Positions 1 to 13,189 are shown, counted from the stretch's first letter. The stretch is DNA of 64,000 bases from Lumbricus terrestris (GCA_949752735.1 OX457042.1:57646156-57710155), one strand, 5' to 3'. The notes: generated from the sequence alone by a model not told the origin. Numbers and translations are program-made.

Positions 1-34
1 TACATGGAAAGGAATTGAATATTGACTGAGTTAC

Positions 35-626
35 CAAACGACAAGAGGCCTTTTCTGCTGATAGCAATCTCCGGACAGATGGTAACCGTAGGGAAGCGCA
101 GAGATCGGTTGTAAGTCACTCGATAGTCGACGATGGTTGGGTACGACTTATAATAGGATATGCGGTCGTAAATTTGGTAGACCATGAAACCAACTCCGAA
201 CAGCAGAAGCATCGTCCACACGACCTTTCGAATAACTGATCCAATTTTGTGATTTGATGGTTTGACCAGGTAAGACAAACCGACAATGGTTGTCTCTTCT
301 GCAAAGATTTCCATCCTGCGTCTCATTCCCAATCCCAGGATCTTCAGGAAACTCACTCTCTCGTTATCTGCGATGGTTACATTCATCCCCTCTCTCACCT
401 GTTCCATGGCTTCCAGATCCACTTCAATTGGATTGCTGTGACATCCTTCACTTACCGCATTCCTTTCGCGAATACCAGAGTTTGGTCTTAGATTGATCTG
501 CTGCCCTCTGTCTGCCAGAGACTCGACGTGTTGATTGTTTTCTTGATTTCTTGCACAACGTTCGTCGAACTCGGTTGCAGACATTTCGCCTTCCCTCATG
601 TATTCGACTGTGAATGGATGACTCAT
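35..626 (-). CDS. DEG/ENaC channel gene A, first coding exon (rest off left edge)
   Basis: Encodes the cytosolic N-terminus, first membrane segment and start of the extracellular domain of a DEG/ENaC cation channel subunit. Seen: ATG at 626-624 (MSHPFTVEYM), preceded in frame by a stop that lies in a CTGTAG acceptor-like site; N-H-K-I-G before the membrane segment VVWTMLLLFGVGFMVYQIYD; then RFPTVTICPE, the family's post-TM1 motif. The frame is open to the window edge. The exon should end at 35 before GTAACT, a weaker donor than the GTAAGT of its paralogue at 29222-29810. Compared with that paralogue the only length change is one codon near residue 31. The remaining exons must lie left of the window. 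It is probably functional, but the weak donor leaves room for a decaying copy. Confidence 0.85.
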
Positions 627-663
627 CTTCAATCGAATCTACAGAAAACTTATTTATTTATTT

Positions 664-757
664 CTCCATATCTACAGCGCCCTTCAAGCTCACTACTCAG
701 AGGCACTCCAGACTACAGCGCGGACACTGCATCGGAGTTTCACGTTGAAAAGCCCAT
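664..757 (-). mobile_element. tRNA-derived SINE, 3' part only
   Basis: Carries the SINE 3' region (GAAACTCCGATGCAGTGTCC on the minus strand) and the GCGC-rich tail. It sits at the same place relative to exon 1 as the fuller SINE at 29867-30072, so it predates the duplication. Its tRNA-like head has been replaced by the GATA array. Confidence 0.8.
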
Positions 758-1064
<307 letters not shown>

Positions 1065-1638
1065 AGTGAGTGAGAGACAGACATAGCCAGAGACAGAAAG
1101 AGAATAGGGAACCACACATTCTATGTCAAAAGTTTCTATCTGGTTCCCATCCTTCCCTCAGCAGCCGAACAACTATGCCATTCAGGTCGATGCCTGTTTA
1201 ATATTCCTAATACAGTAAATACACCTTGGGCCTGCTAACTTATAGCCTATACTGAGTTGAGACATGAAATAGACGCAACATACTATACTTCACTGTATTA
1301 CTTCAGCTGCACAAAAGATTTTGACGATTTACGAATGCTGTGGATAGACCACAGTCAACAAGATAGAACACAAGTTAAGGGCGTTTTCAGCCAACTCTGT
1401 AACCTAAGTTGTGAAGTTCATTGAGTTTAACCTCATAAGTTTTACACTGAGTGCATTGTATTGTATTTAAGCATTTATAAAGCGCCTCTTACAGACTACG
1501 GTAGCTATTATGACTATGCGGTGTCTTGATTTCTGTCTTAGGCCTAAGTGAAAGTCAAACACTGAAACCTATGATAGGCTACTTATGACATTTATGTTAG
1601 AAAAGATTTTGGTAAAAACTCACCGTTCAAGTATTAAA
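1065..1638. other. Unannotated intergenic stretch
   Basis: AT-rich single-copy-looking DNA. I see no open frame, RNA gene or element ends here. TAGGCCTA occurs at 1539. Confidence 0.5.
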
Positions 1639-1860
1639 GGGGTGCGGTGGTGCAGTTGTACGTTCGGTGCATTCGAAGGTCGATTCCACTTTAATTCACC
1701 GCGTTAACACCTTGAACAAGTCCTTCACTCGCAACTGCTTGTGCACTACGGTGTCAAACTCCGATGCAGTGTTCGTGCCGTAGTCGGGAGAGTGTCTGAG
1801 TAGATATCTTGATGGGGCGCTAGAGCAAATGCGAGAAATAAATAAAATAAAAATAAAAAT
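1639..1860 (+). mobile_element. tRNA-derived SINE, full length
   Basis: Head GGGGTGCGGTGGTGCAGT resembles a pol III A box (TGGTGCAGT), and GGTCGATTCC at 1678-1687 is a B box. Then come the family body (AACTCCGATGCAGTG) and the tail with GAGTGTCTGAGTAG and GGGGCGCT, ending in an A-rich AAATAAAT simple tail. It is a SINE rather than a tRNA gene because the anticodon arm does not fold as a tRNA and the 3' half is the family body. Confidence 0.85.
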
Positions 1861-2171
1861 GAGTTATAGCCTATAATTGACCTAGGCCCTATTACATGCT
1901 GGCATTCTTAACCCTTTGGAGGTGAGGTTGGTATGACGCACCGGAAGCTATTGTACGCTGAGCTTACGCGTTCAGCAAAAAAACCTAGAACCATACATGT
2001 AGATTATTTTTGTCTACCAATATAGTGACTTCGAAATACGGACACTTTACTGCAGGTATTTTGAAAAAAGTTTTCTTTTATTTTGTAGGATATTAAAGCG
2101 AAATTGCAATGTTTCTTATGCATGTCGAATTTAAAGTGCTATTTGTGTAGCATGCGAGTGTGCCTATAGAC

Positions 2172-3197
2172 TAGGGTGACCATTTTCTGGCCATCAAAAA
2201 CCGGGACACTTTTTGGGAAAAGTGAAAAATTGTACTTTCCTTACTATAAGCTTACAGGTGTAGACTAGGCTATACGAAGGTCTAATTGTATAGGATACTC
2301 CAGTCAACAGCAATTATAGTAGGCTATTGTTGCTTATTGTACACTGCATACTTTGACGAGGTTCAAAGTCACTGATAGTCTATTTCTCGGAAGAGTGAAT
2401 TTATTTAGCTGAGTTTTGTTCTGCGAACGCCTTTCGAACATATCGATGCAGGTGTTATCACATTTAAATTTAATGCTGAGTAGGCCTATAGACTTCAGTT
2501 TAAAAATCTCCAACCTGTTCCAGTCGTCAGTGCACTGTGTGCAGCACTCATTCATAATAATTGAGAACACTCTCTCAATCGACGCTTAGTGTGTAATCTA
2601 GTCCAGTGAAAGATTTAAAGTTACTGAAGAGCAAACGAACAGGAAAATAGGTTTGGGGAGGGTACAATGTAGGCTATATGTACCCTCACCATCAGAATTT
2701 TTTTAAATTTCAACACAAGATTGGCAGCATTTTAATTTGTCATCTGAAAGAAACTGCTTTATTATTCAGTGCTGATATGCCTAACTCTCATTTATACGAC
2801 CCTGACGCGACCTGCCGAAATCGATAGGCTCTATAGATTTAGTGTCACTACTGAAATTGTATTATGAAAACTTTCTCGTTACGCCTTGATAATTCTTAAG
2901 ATGTAGGTCTATTATATATATGAAATCACTAACCTATAATAAAGATGCAAATAAAAATTATTATAGCCTACTCCATATAATTTGACAACTTCTCTTTCTT
3001 TACGACTTCCTTTTGGATTGTAAACTAGGCCTACACTTTGTGCTGTCATTACATGAAACTGACGTTTCCAATATCCAAGTTTCCGTCTTGTCAAAAACCG
3101 GGACAATTCTGCCCTTTTGCCTAAGTCATCGGGACACCGGGACGCACTACAAAAAACCGGGACATGTCCCGGAAAACCGGGACGTATGGTCACCCTA
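2172..3197 (-). mobile_element. hAT DNA transposon, internally deleted
   Basis: Terminal inverted repeats TAGGGTGACCAT at both ends and an exact 8-bp target duplication CTATAGAC (2164-2171 and 3198-3205) identify a hAT insertion. On the minus strand around 2440-2590 there is a degraded match to the hAT C-terminal dimerisation segment (FSIIMNECC...DDWNRLEIFKLKSIGLLSIKF). Internal CCGGGACA repeats lie near the right end. Confidence 0.88.
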
Positions 3198-4574
3198 CTA
3201 TAGACTAGAGCACTAATGCCGTGTGCAAACCATACATTGAGAAGGCTGTCGAAAATGATGACCAAAACATTTGAAATATTGACTATTCGTGTATTAATAA
3301 TGCTGCGAATGAGAACTTCAAATTGCACTCGTAAAGTAGATATTGGATGGAAATAAGTTCACTAAAGATTGAAAACAGCTATTTGTTCATGATAACGCCT
3401 GTTTAGCGGATTAAAATGGTAAAAAAAGATTTTTTTGGCTCAAAATAATATTAAAACGTAAGCAAAAACGTGTAGCTTATTGATGTGTGCCATACTCCAC
3501 CTCACCACAAACGTTCCACTGCTTCTCCTTGCCTCCAAAGGGTTAACTCTTTATTGATAAAAGCTAACTTGTTGCAGAATCTCTACCAATTATAGCACAT
3601 CACGATTTCATGCAAAGCACACGTTTCTTATAGTTTATGAAAATACACTATATGAAAAGTTCTATAAAATAATATATGCAAATACTTGTCAACAAAACAA
3701 CTTTTTTCTCCAACCTACAGATCAAAACTAGATCAAATGTATTTAGTGTTGACTCCAGCAAAAGCCTTTCAAATTCAGACGATGCCACACAATGATGTCA
3801 CAAAACATACGCTAACTCTTGCTCAGATCTCTATGATTGCAACTGAGTCTCGCCGACTGTCATCATTGCTCTCAGCTGTCACTCTGCTGTAATTATTGAG
3901 TGATCTCGTATATATACTCAAGCACTGACCAATGACTGCATGCAATGCAGACCAAAACGCCACAGAATATAGCCTCCGTATTCGATCAGGTCCCTCTATT
4001 ATTCGTAAACAGAAAAGTGTCACGACAACGGTATGTATGCAACGAACGTAATACACAAACACAACGGGCTTTCGTGAGCCAATCGCTAGTCAAACGGCAT
4101 TAATTGTAGTCAATCATGACATGCAGAAGGACATGAGGCAATTATTGCTCTTCCCGTCGATGTTAATCATTTTACACAAAGAAAAGAAAAAACATTTTTT
4201 TAACAGCCAAAATGCATTCAACTGCATTTCTACATTGCATAAACTATATCCTGTCAATTTATTGCATACTACATACATTGGCGATAGCAACGAAAGAAAT
4301 CAAACTCTAACAAATCATATGAGTAGCTTATGCCTAGGCCCGCTGTTAGTATTCGCATTAACACGACAAAGATGATATTAGCAGGAAAAAATATTCGCCA
4401 AATAAGGGTAGGTTTTAAAAATTTTAATAACCGGTAAAGGGAGTGAAGGGATGGGAAAGTGGGAGGAGAGGGTTTGATCTCGCTGGGTGGGGATGAAATA
4501 GGGTACCCATAATGGAAAGCAAAATGAAAAAAGCGAGAACTGTAAAGGGGATGAATGAATGAAAGGGCGATGCT
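3198..4574. other. Intergenic part of duplicated unit A
   Basis: No gene recognised. Bases from about 3640 to 4380 match 30220-30950 with many substitutions and small indels, typical of non-coding duplicated DNA. Confidence 0.6.
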
Positions 4575-4782
4575 CATAGGCGTACGAGGCGGGGTCCAGG
4601 CGGGGCAAATGCCCCCAATTTCTGGCAAAACTGTTTTTCCGGCAAGCAGACCCGGGAAATGACAAAAAAGGTCGTCAACTTTTTTTGGGGAAAAGTTGTA
4701 TTTTCCACCAGTTTTCAGGATTTTTTCGGGCAGAAGTTCAATCTTTCCCCCCTCCACTGCTGAAATCTCCTGTACGCCTATG
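4575..4782. mobile_element. hAT-type MITE (208 bp)
   Basis: Ends CATAGGCGTAC and its complement, with the 8-bp duplication GCGATGCT on both sides (4567-4574, 4783-4790). The inside contains AAAAAGGTCGTCA, a motif shared with the MITEs at 35779, 41896, 44076 and 44797. Confidence 0.88.
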
Positions 4783-5343
4783 GCGATGCTTATGAACGGG
4801 GTGGCTACGAATGTATGTAATTAATCGGATAGATGAATGCATGTATGCATGTATGTTCCACTCGGAACATACATGCATACATAAATGTTCCTATACATCC
4901 ATACATGTATGTTCGAAAGGAATGGCTCCAATGGCGCTTGACCCTGCAGGAAGCACTTGAATAAGAAGACATACATCGTAGCAAGACGAGGATAATAATA
5001 ATTGGTAATTATAATGGAATGCAGCGAGAGTCAAATGCGTGCTGTAGCGGTCTGTCGATCGCTAAGAAATCCGTCCATTAGTTTAATGGCAAGATGTCGA
5101 AAGACAAAACATAACGCCGGTCACTAATTGCAGCTAATGGCTGGGAATCAATGAACTTGACCGCGTTCGGGACGAAAGCACACATTGCAATGCAGGGTTC
5201 CATATAATCGTAATAGACCTACATGGTTCGCAGTTGATACTCAGACTGTAGAATCTTTTATTTGTCAAACGTCGCCACCGCAGAGTAATGGCAATCTAAT
5301 ACTTTGTCAAGAGCAATTATAATATTAGTACGATGACGATTAC

Positions 5344-5720
5344 CTGGTCACCTGGTGCCGTCAGCTCTTGGAGCTCTGGCGACAGTTTTGATGTATCCTC
5401 TCCAGTGTCTCCTCTCTCCTGTCGCCTCTCTGAGCTGCTCCAGGCTCATGCCAGACTTTTCTTGTACCTCATCCAACCTTCTCTTCCTCGGTCTTCCGCG
5501 TCTCCTCCTTCCCTCACCGCATGCCGTCATCAGCTCCTTTTCCAAACCGTTAGATCTCATAAATGGCCGAAGTAGCTCAATTTCCTCCAAGTTGCTGTTT
5601 CCTGCAGTGTCTCCTCCCTCTCTATTCCGAGCTCCACACGCACCGATTCGTTAATTCTCTTCCCCGTCCAAGAAATCCTTAGCATCTTTCTCCAAATCCA
5701 CATCTCGCACGCGTTGATTT
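5344..5720 (-). mobile_element. 5'-truncated LINE (jockey/RTE-like 3' end)
   Basis: Minus-strand translation gives the C-terminal end of a non-LTR reverse transcriptase protein (MWIWRKMLRISWTGKRINESV in one frame, then GRRRRGRPRKRRLDEVQEKSG in another, so at least one frameshift). It is flanked by an exact 15-bp target duplication TACGATGACGATTAC (5329-5343 and 5721-5735), the signature of target-primed LINE insertion. It is absent from the matching place in unit B, so it inserted after the duplication. Confidence 0.9.
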
Positions 5721-5830
5721 TACGATGACGATTACTGCACCAATTAATTAATAATTAGCGTCCCCCAAAACCCACACACATAGACGACCTGGTGGAACAT
5801 ACATGCATACATACATTCATACATATATGC

Positions 5831-8602
5831 TAGGGTGTCCCAGGATTGCACAGGAAAAAATATTTTCTTGAAACTTTAAATGCACTCCCTCCAAAAAGTT
5901 TCCTTATGGTCCTATTATAACACCTGCAACATTTTATGAAATTTTGAAAATATTTTGAGCGCCCTCAAAGCTCATAAAATTTGTGTAATTTGTCAAAAAT
6001 TACGTACGACGTCTCCGAGTTAGAAAATTTCCGAGGTCCACACTTTGATACCACTAGCGTGCTTAGGCTACATATTTCTTACTACCATTTTATTGCTCTG
6101 AAATATTAAAATCCACAAACATGCAACCTGTTTGTGTTGCGAAAGAGGTTTTTCAAGCATAAGGACGAAAGTTAAGCTCTCGAGCAAACCAATGATGTAA
6201 ATCTGTCGTGCACTGGGATTGCAGGCTGCTACGTCCACATGACAATCATCACTGGAGTAGTTATGCATAAAGTTAGCAGATTGCCAGTCTTCTCTAGTTG
6301 GTGGAAGTACTAAAATTTTGGTGTGCCAAAGTTGACTACGGACCAGGAGAGGATTCAACGGTAGCAGTTTTGAACCTTTTGATGTCGTGGCAGTGTGATG
6401 CTTTATTTTGTTATTGTCATATGCTTTGACACAACGGCCTTGAATAACTGCATATTAAATAGAGCTTGCATCAGCCATCAGTCGTGACATCTTGTTGACA
6501 TCAGATAAAGCTTTTAAGTCCTGTTGCCTGGTGCATTCTTTCTGACATTGGTAGAGTTTGTTCATCAATGGTCTGTAATTAAGCTGTTCAAACCATTTAG
6601 AGATGAACGGTCCGATCTAGCTCACCGTCAACCAAACCCTCGACCAATGCTTCTATATTCTATAATCTGCATCAGATTCTAACAAATCATAGGAATTCAT
6701 TACTGAACAGCTTCAGCGTGGACATCCTCGAAATATGACTCAAGAATTTCCTCAACTCTTGGTATTCATGGTTGGATTGAGCACTTCAGTAGCATTTCGC
6801 AAGCCTGGTGCCCACCACAGAGCGAGTTGGATGGGTAAGGCAATAGAGGCCTGCTAAGTGAAGATCCAATTGCTTTATAATATAGTATAAGATGGAAGCG
6901 AGTCACATATATACACTGTTGACGACCGTGAATTACAGGGCATCCAACGATTTAAGATTTGTGGTTGACCTCTAGTGTACAGTCAGTCGTTGTTCTCATA
7001 TAGAGTCACTTTTCTCATTGAGCTAATCCAAACCTGCATAATTCTGACGATGCTGCTCTAGACGACAAGTCTGCAAATGCTGCAACATCATTCTTGGTAC
7101 CTAGGATATAAGGATAGCAATTATCTCTGTTGTTTCAGTGATTGTCTAGTCCATGTAGCATAACGGGGTTTATCTCTTACTAAAAGTTTTTCACGAACTA
7201 TACTGTGTTCGATGATAGTTTCATCGATATTTCAGTGAAAGGGTGGTGAGATTGTCAATCTATAAGATCACGTGTGATTCTGTTCTTAAAATAGTCTGAG
7301 TAACTGACCGTGCTGAACGTGAGTAGGCCTACGTGACGCAGCTCTGATACAGAATTTCAGTTCAACAATAACGAAGAACGAAGATCAGATACAGTTTCTC
7401 GTACAAGTTGTCGAAAACATAGGCACGTGTTTTCTAACTGCAATCATGACAATCTTGCTGCAATAATATAAATGCAGAACGTAGAACTGAAGAACAATTT
7501 GAGGTGTGTGCAGTGATGCAGAATTAGCAGATCAGTATGAGAATAGTGGAAAAAATAACGGACCAGACGTTGATTTATCGATGGCTTAGAGCACAGACGT
7601 CGTATCTGCAATTTTTTCAGAAAATCACTTTTTGACGCTATTCGTAGCGTAAAATTATTCTTCACAGCCTCACAAAGGTTGTATGTACATACGACGAATA
7701 GGCACTAAGATATCGTTCATATCGTTTAGAATCTGAATGTCGTATCTGCATTTTTAAGGTCACAAACGTCGTATCTGCAACAGATACGACATTTTTTGCA
7801 GTAATTTATGCCACACATATGACATAATCTAGTGCACAGATGTCATATCTGGCCATTAATTACATTGAAAAAGTCTTTTCGTTATGCTGCTGCATAAAAG
7901 ACACTGACAATGTCACTTGCTGAATCAAAATAAACATTTTGGCTATCTCACTTTTTATGACAAAGGAACATGTATCTTGAAAAAAAGTTTTTTCTACTTC
8001 CTGAAAAGTTTTGTTTTTTGCACATACGACGTCTGTGCTCTAAGCCATCGTTATGTGTAGCTGGGGGTGCAATTAAGACTTTACTGTGTGGTCCTAGGAA
8101 AAAATAGGGGTTGAACCCCTCAGTCCCTCAGAGTTTCTTACCATGAAGCAGATGAAGGTATGGAGGAGTTAAAACCATGACTTGTTACGTTATCAAGAGT
8201 TTGTACTGACTACCTCCAATGATTAGTTGCGAGTACACTGATACTGTGAAAGCTAAAAAAAATTAATTTCTCGATTTTTGAATTTTTTGAGCGTTAGACT
8301 ATGCCCAAAATATCAATTGTATCCAACAAAGTTAGATATTTATAAATTCTACCATGTACGTGCTTCCCAATGGCATTAATTTTGTTACAATAGGATCAAG
8401 GGTTGGGATCTAAAGGCATTTAGAAGTTCGACACATTTGGCGCAAATTATGCCAATAATGTGAAAATTTGGGTGCCTTGAGGGCGCCCTAAATATTTTTG
8501 CAATCTCATAAAAAATTTCAGGTGTTGTGCCGGGACCATATGGAAACTTTTTAGGGGGAGTGCATAGAAAATTTCGAAACAAATAGTTGTTGGGACACCC
8601 TA
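5831..8602. mobile_element. hAT-like DNA element with long inverted ends (2.77 kb)
   Basis: Ends TAGGGTGTCCCA match perfectly as inverted repeats and stay recognisably inverted for about 170 bp (GCACTCCC, AAAAAGTTTCC and GCGCCCTCAA blocks). Flanks ATATATGC and ATATATAC are an 8-bp duplication with one mismatch. The interior holds an inverted pair of blocks with ACGTCGTATCTGC (about 7560-7600 and 8020-8050). No transposase frame is recognisable. Confidence 0.75.
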
Positions 8603-8610
8603 ATATATAC

Positions 8611-9393
8611 ACTGTGTCCGAATAAAAAGTAGCCCCATCAAAAAAGTGTAATAACTCGGTCAAAACTCTTAGGATTTGTCTGAAATTTTGAACACAGCAA
8701 CTGTGATCATATTTACACGAGATCCTAAAGCCGATTAGAAATATTCGTGAGTTTGTCAAATTTGTGAGCGTTTAATATGCAGCACCAAAAAATTGAACTT
8801 TCCAACATGGAAAACCTGAAAGGAAGTGAAATCCAGCTATATATTGTGCTCAAAATGTCCTTTTTACTCACGAACGCACGACCGTAGACGTAGTAGTTAT
8901 TTCGGGAGACACTCGGCTTCATAACCCGCAGCTGTGACCTCCCAGCAGTCTAGACCTCGATCCGGAGTACCAGGTGCATTTACTGGAGGAGCGCGTTTTT
9001 CGTTCACGCGTATTCATGGCATTGATAACCGTAGGGCGTAGGGCGCGTCTGAATGAAGAGTGGCAGATGTTTGACCAGGTGATCATGGACCGGACCATTA
9101 AACAGTAGCGTCTACGTCTACGGTCGTGTGTCCGTGAACAAGAAGGACATTTTGAACACTGGATATAGCTGAATTTCACTTCCTTTCAGGTATTCTATGT
9201 TGGAAAGTTCAATTTTTTGGTCTTGCATTTTAAACGCTCATAAATTTGACAAACTCACGAATATTTCTAATCGGCTTCGGGATCTCGTGTAAATATGGTC
9301 ACTATTGCTCTATTTAAAATTTCAGACAAATCCTAAAAGTTTTGACCGAGTTATGACAATTTTTTGGGGGGCTACTTTTTATCCGGACACAGT
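8611..9393 (+). mobile_element. Tc1/mariner-type element, decayed
   Basis: Starts ACTGTGTCCGAATAAAAAGT and ends with the complement of ACTGTGTCCGGATAAAAAGT. The inverted match continues about 200 bp (GACCGAGTT, TTTCAGACAAATCCT and TTGTCAAATTT blocks). Between them the plus strand encodes scraps of a mariner transposase C-terminus (ARSPDLDPEYQVHLLEERVF ... then RLRLRSCVREQEGHFEHW after a stop). It abuts the duplication of the preceding hAT-like element. Confidence 0.8.
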
Positions 9394-9438
9394 ATCTTGA
9401 CATGCATACATACATACGATGTCACACATAAATATTAA

Positions 9439-9989
9439 ATACATACATACATACATACATACATACATACATACATACATACATACATACATACATACAT
9501 ACATACATACATACATACATACATACAATGTATGTATGTATGTATGTATGTATGTATGTATGTATGTATGTATGTATGTATGTATGTCATACATACATAC
9601 ATACATACATACATACATACATACATACATACATACATACATACATACATACATACATACATACATACATACATACATACATACATACATACATACATAC
9701 ATACATACATACATACATACATACATACATACATACATACATACATACATGCATGCATACATGCATACATGCATACATACATAGTATGTACATGCATGCA
9801 TACATACTTACATACATAGTATGGATGTATGTATGTATGTATGTATGTATGTATGTATGTATGTATGTATGTATGTATGTATGTATGTATGTATGTATGT
9901 ATGTATGTATGTATGTATGTGTGTATGTATGTATGTATGTATGTTTGTATGTATGTATGTATGTATGTATGTATGTATGTATGTATATA
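9439..9989. repeat. (CATA)n / (TATG)n array with orientation switches
   Basis: Blocks of CATA (9441-9528), TATG (9529-9587), CATA (9588-9782) and TATG (9822-9986) alternate, so adjacent blocks can pair as hairpins. The Tyr-Val-Cys-Met and His-Thr-Tyr-Ile frames are repeat artefacts. Confidence 0.98.
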
Positions 9990-10683
9990 TGGGGTCTAGG
10001 ACTTTACCCCCAGGCCCATTACCCCCTGCCATTACCCCCGGAGACAATTACCCCCCGCCATTACCCCCTGCCATTACCCCCGCCATTACCTGCTAGTTAC
10101 AGTGCTAATTATATGTAGGCACTTAGCGCCTATTAACAATTAGAACCAGTGAATTCGCACCTTATTCACGCAGTTTGTACCATGGCTGAAATAGTCTTGC
10201 TTAAGTGGAAGCTGGTGAAGAAAATAGTCTTGCTTAAATGGAAGCTGGATTGAATAAAATATTCTTTCTTAAATGGAAGCTGGATGGAAGAAAATAGTCT
10301 TGCTTAAATGGAAGTTGGATTGAAGAAAATAGTCTTGCTTAACTGGAAGTTGGATTGAAGAAAATATTCTTGCTTAAATGGAAGCTGGATTGAAGAAAAT
10401 ATTCTGGCTTAAATGGAAGCTGGATTGAAGAAAATATTCTTGCTTAAAAGGAAGCTGGATTGAAGAAAATATTCTGGTTTAAATTGGAGCTGGATTGATG
10501 AAAAATAATAATAATTTAAATGGAAGTTGGGTTTATATTTAGAATATAAACTCCGTTTATATGATTTGTCTTCCATCTATGGAGGTAATGGCGGGGGGTA
10601 ATGGCGGGGGTAATTGTCTCCGGGGGGTAATGGCAGGGGGTAATGGCAGGGGGTTATGGGCCGGGGGGTAAAGTCCGGATACC
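9990..10683. mobile_element. Minisatellite-core element with CATTACCCCC borders
   Basis: Borders 9993-10090 and 10583-10680 are inverted copies of each other built from short tandem CCATTACCCCCTG and GGAGACAATTACCC units. The core (about 10185-10540) is about ten copies of a 35-bp unit containing GGAAGCTGGATTGAAGAAAA and TTCTTGCTTAAAT. The whole lies inside a TATG microsatellite (to 9986 and again from 10687). There is no coding capacity. It is probably a non-autonomous DNA element, class unknown. Confidence 0.75.
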
Positions 10684-11144
10684 GTATATATGTATGTATG
10701 TATGCATGTATTATGTATGTATTATGTATGTATGTATGTTGGTATGTATGCATGTATATATGTATGTTTGTATGTATGTATCTTTCTATACAATCTTTTT
10801 TATCTTTCCTTTTCTTTGTACTGTCTTTCCTTCCTCATTCTAGATAGGCTATGTGTTCAAAGTATAGTATGCTCTTGGTCTGCGCACTGTATAATTATTT
10901 CATGCGTGATATTCACCCTGTCGTGTATTTCCCTGTTTCTTATCCTGTCCCTTCTTGTGACTCCCTCGATTTTCCTTAGACATGCAATTTCAAAGACCTT
11001 CAGTCGTCGCTTCTGCGCCACTCTCATCGTCCAAGTCTCTGATTTATATTATAGTGGCACGCTCACGTCGCTCAGTCCAGTGTCTCGGACATCTTTACTT
11101 TTGTTGCTCTTCCCAATTCTTTTGAGCTCCACAACTTTCCCAAG
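10684..11144. other. TATG microsatellite remainder, then unannotated DNA
   Basis: Imperfect TATG units to about 10790, then pyrimidine-rich single-copy-looking sequence. No supported gene. Confidence 0.6.
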
Positions 11145-13189
11145 CATAGGCGCAACCACCCTATGGGACCCATGGGACGCGTCCCCAACTTTTGAGAGGC
11201 TTGAGATGGTCCCCGCCCTTTCGACGAACGGTCCCCTCCAACTTTCGACGAGAGGCCTGGGACGGTCCCTCCCAACTTTTGCCACCGACTGCTGCTAATA
11301 GCCATTCCAATAATAATATATGCCAGTTTATAATTATTATAGATTGGCATATGAAGAACGTAGCTTCTCAGCATTAAACCTGAATCAAGAGCGTTTTAAT
11401 CCTGTATGCAGGCCTACATCTTACTCCGACAGTGTCTCACTCAGCTTGGACGTGAAACTGTTGCTAAGTGTGAATCACTGATACTGGTCTTTGGTGATAA
11501 TAATAAATTATTATTATGTGACTCTTCAAGAGTCTTGACTTTCTTTTAGTAGGCCTATTTTCGTGTCTGGTGTGAATGTTTCTGTCTTTCCAAATGCAAA
11601 ATACCAGGTCACAATTAATGTGAAAGAAATTATAATTATATCATTATATGTACATAGGATTCATTTTATTAGGTTCTGCTCAATTACTCTTTTTATTCTT
11701 ACCGTTTTGTTACTGTGGTAACGCATGTCTACACGATGGGCGTAGACTTTTCGGGGGACAACGGAGGAGGGTCAGTGGTTGAACCTCATCACCCCGCGGC
11801 AAAGGCACAACCACACCATGGGACCACCGGCAGTCGTCCCAAAGTTCTGAGAGGCTTGGGACGGTTCCCCAACCACCGTCTGCCGCTTTGTTCTTCACTG
11901 TTTTGTTACTGTGGTAACGTATGCCTGTGCCCTGGGCGCAGACTTAGGGGTTGGAGACAGCGGAGACGGTCCCCTCCAAAGTTTATGGCGGGGACGAAGG
12001 TTTTTATATCCCTCCTCATTGGTCCCCAATATTTCAGAAATATGTGCTGTGTGCTGATTATCATATATCTTTGCAGTTTTAGCCACTATTTATCCATTAT
12101 TTTGTTAAGATGACAGCTACTATGCGACTATAACGGTATGAAAAGTTTAAAAATGACACAATTGGAGGAACATTTATTGAAGTCTTAAACCATGTATTTT
12201 TGATAAATTAATTTTGAGATGACAGCTTAAGAAATCTGAATATTTTTAAACAATGGGAGGGGGTGCTTTTGAAGTCTTAAGCCAATAATATCCACACTGA
12301 AATGACGAGCAATTTCGTAAAAATGACAGCCTAATATGCGGCCATTGCAGAGTGGAAATTAAACAAATTCGAGATTGGAGGGGCACATCCCCCTCTCCAA
12401 ACCTTCCCCTGCTAGACGCCACGTCGATCCTCCTCCGGCCGTTCGTTCGTCCCCCCAAAGCCAGCACCAAGTCTTCCCCTATGATCTACAGTTTACACTG
12501 TCAGGAGATGGAAATGGACACATGTTTCTCATTCTTTAGTTCTGTTCTGTGCTGATTTATATGTGCATTTGAATCAATTGATCATTTGGATATTTGTTGC
12601 CGACTATAATTTTGACACCCTTTCTAAGATCTATAGGTTTCCCTGACAGTAAGCGGGACTTCTGTCGGAAATGAACACTCATGATTATCATTCTTTGGTC
12701 CCACTGTGTTTTAATTTATGTGTAGACCTATATCAAAATCAATGAATATTTGTTGCATGACTTCTGTCCCTTTAGGGTAGGCCTAAGCTTTGCATTCCCA
12801 GAAGCTGCGCCATTTTTTGTAAGCAATGTCAAATGTCAATTACTATAATGGATCATTAAGTGATTGAATGACTAATTTAGATTTAGACTTTCACAGATCG
12901 AGGTGGTTTAGGTACTTTTATTCCGATATCATCGTTGCGAAATTTCAGGCAAATTAGAACCTAAAATGCACTCGATTTGGCATAAAATCCTCAAAATTGC
13001 GTCAGTTTCTGGGGCTCCGCCCCAGGCCCCGGTGGAGGAGCGTACGACGCACCCTCATTCCTCCCTCTAATCGTTAGGGTTTTCTTGCCTTCGGCAATCG
13101 CGGCTTCGCGCGTTTCGCGCTGGCTATTATCACTCCTACTAAGAATTTCCATTTGTTGCCCCAACTTTTAAGACGTGGTTGCACCTATG
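11145..13189. mobile_element. hAT-like element with repeated interior (2.05 kb)
   Basis: Ends CATAGGCGCAACCAC and the complement of CATAGGTGCAACCAC (14 of 15). Flanks TTCCCAAG and TTCCCAAC form an 8-bp duplication with one mismatch. The interior has several variants of a GTCCCCAACTTT / GGGACGGTCCC block (11180-11285, 11820-11880, 11960-11990). No transposase could be read. Confidence 0.65.

Noticed and set aside
5348..5590. Independent small gene with an R-R-R-R-G-R-P-R-K motif
   Set aside because: It is the C-terminus of a LINE protein bounded by a 15-bp target duplication.
9590..9780. CRISPR-like array
   Set aside because: Simple-sequence repeat without spacers in animal DNA.
9379..10118. 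Long Met-Tyr-Val-Cys and His-Thr-Tyr-Ile frames
   Set aside because: Tetranucleotide arrays have no stop in several frames; the frames have no other coding content. The same applies at 32658-34094 and 38491-39364.
10690..11298. 202-codon plus-strand frame
   Set aside because: Begins in the TATG array and runs into the hAT-like element at 11145; composition is unlike protein coding.
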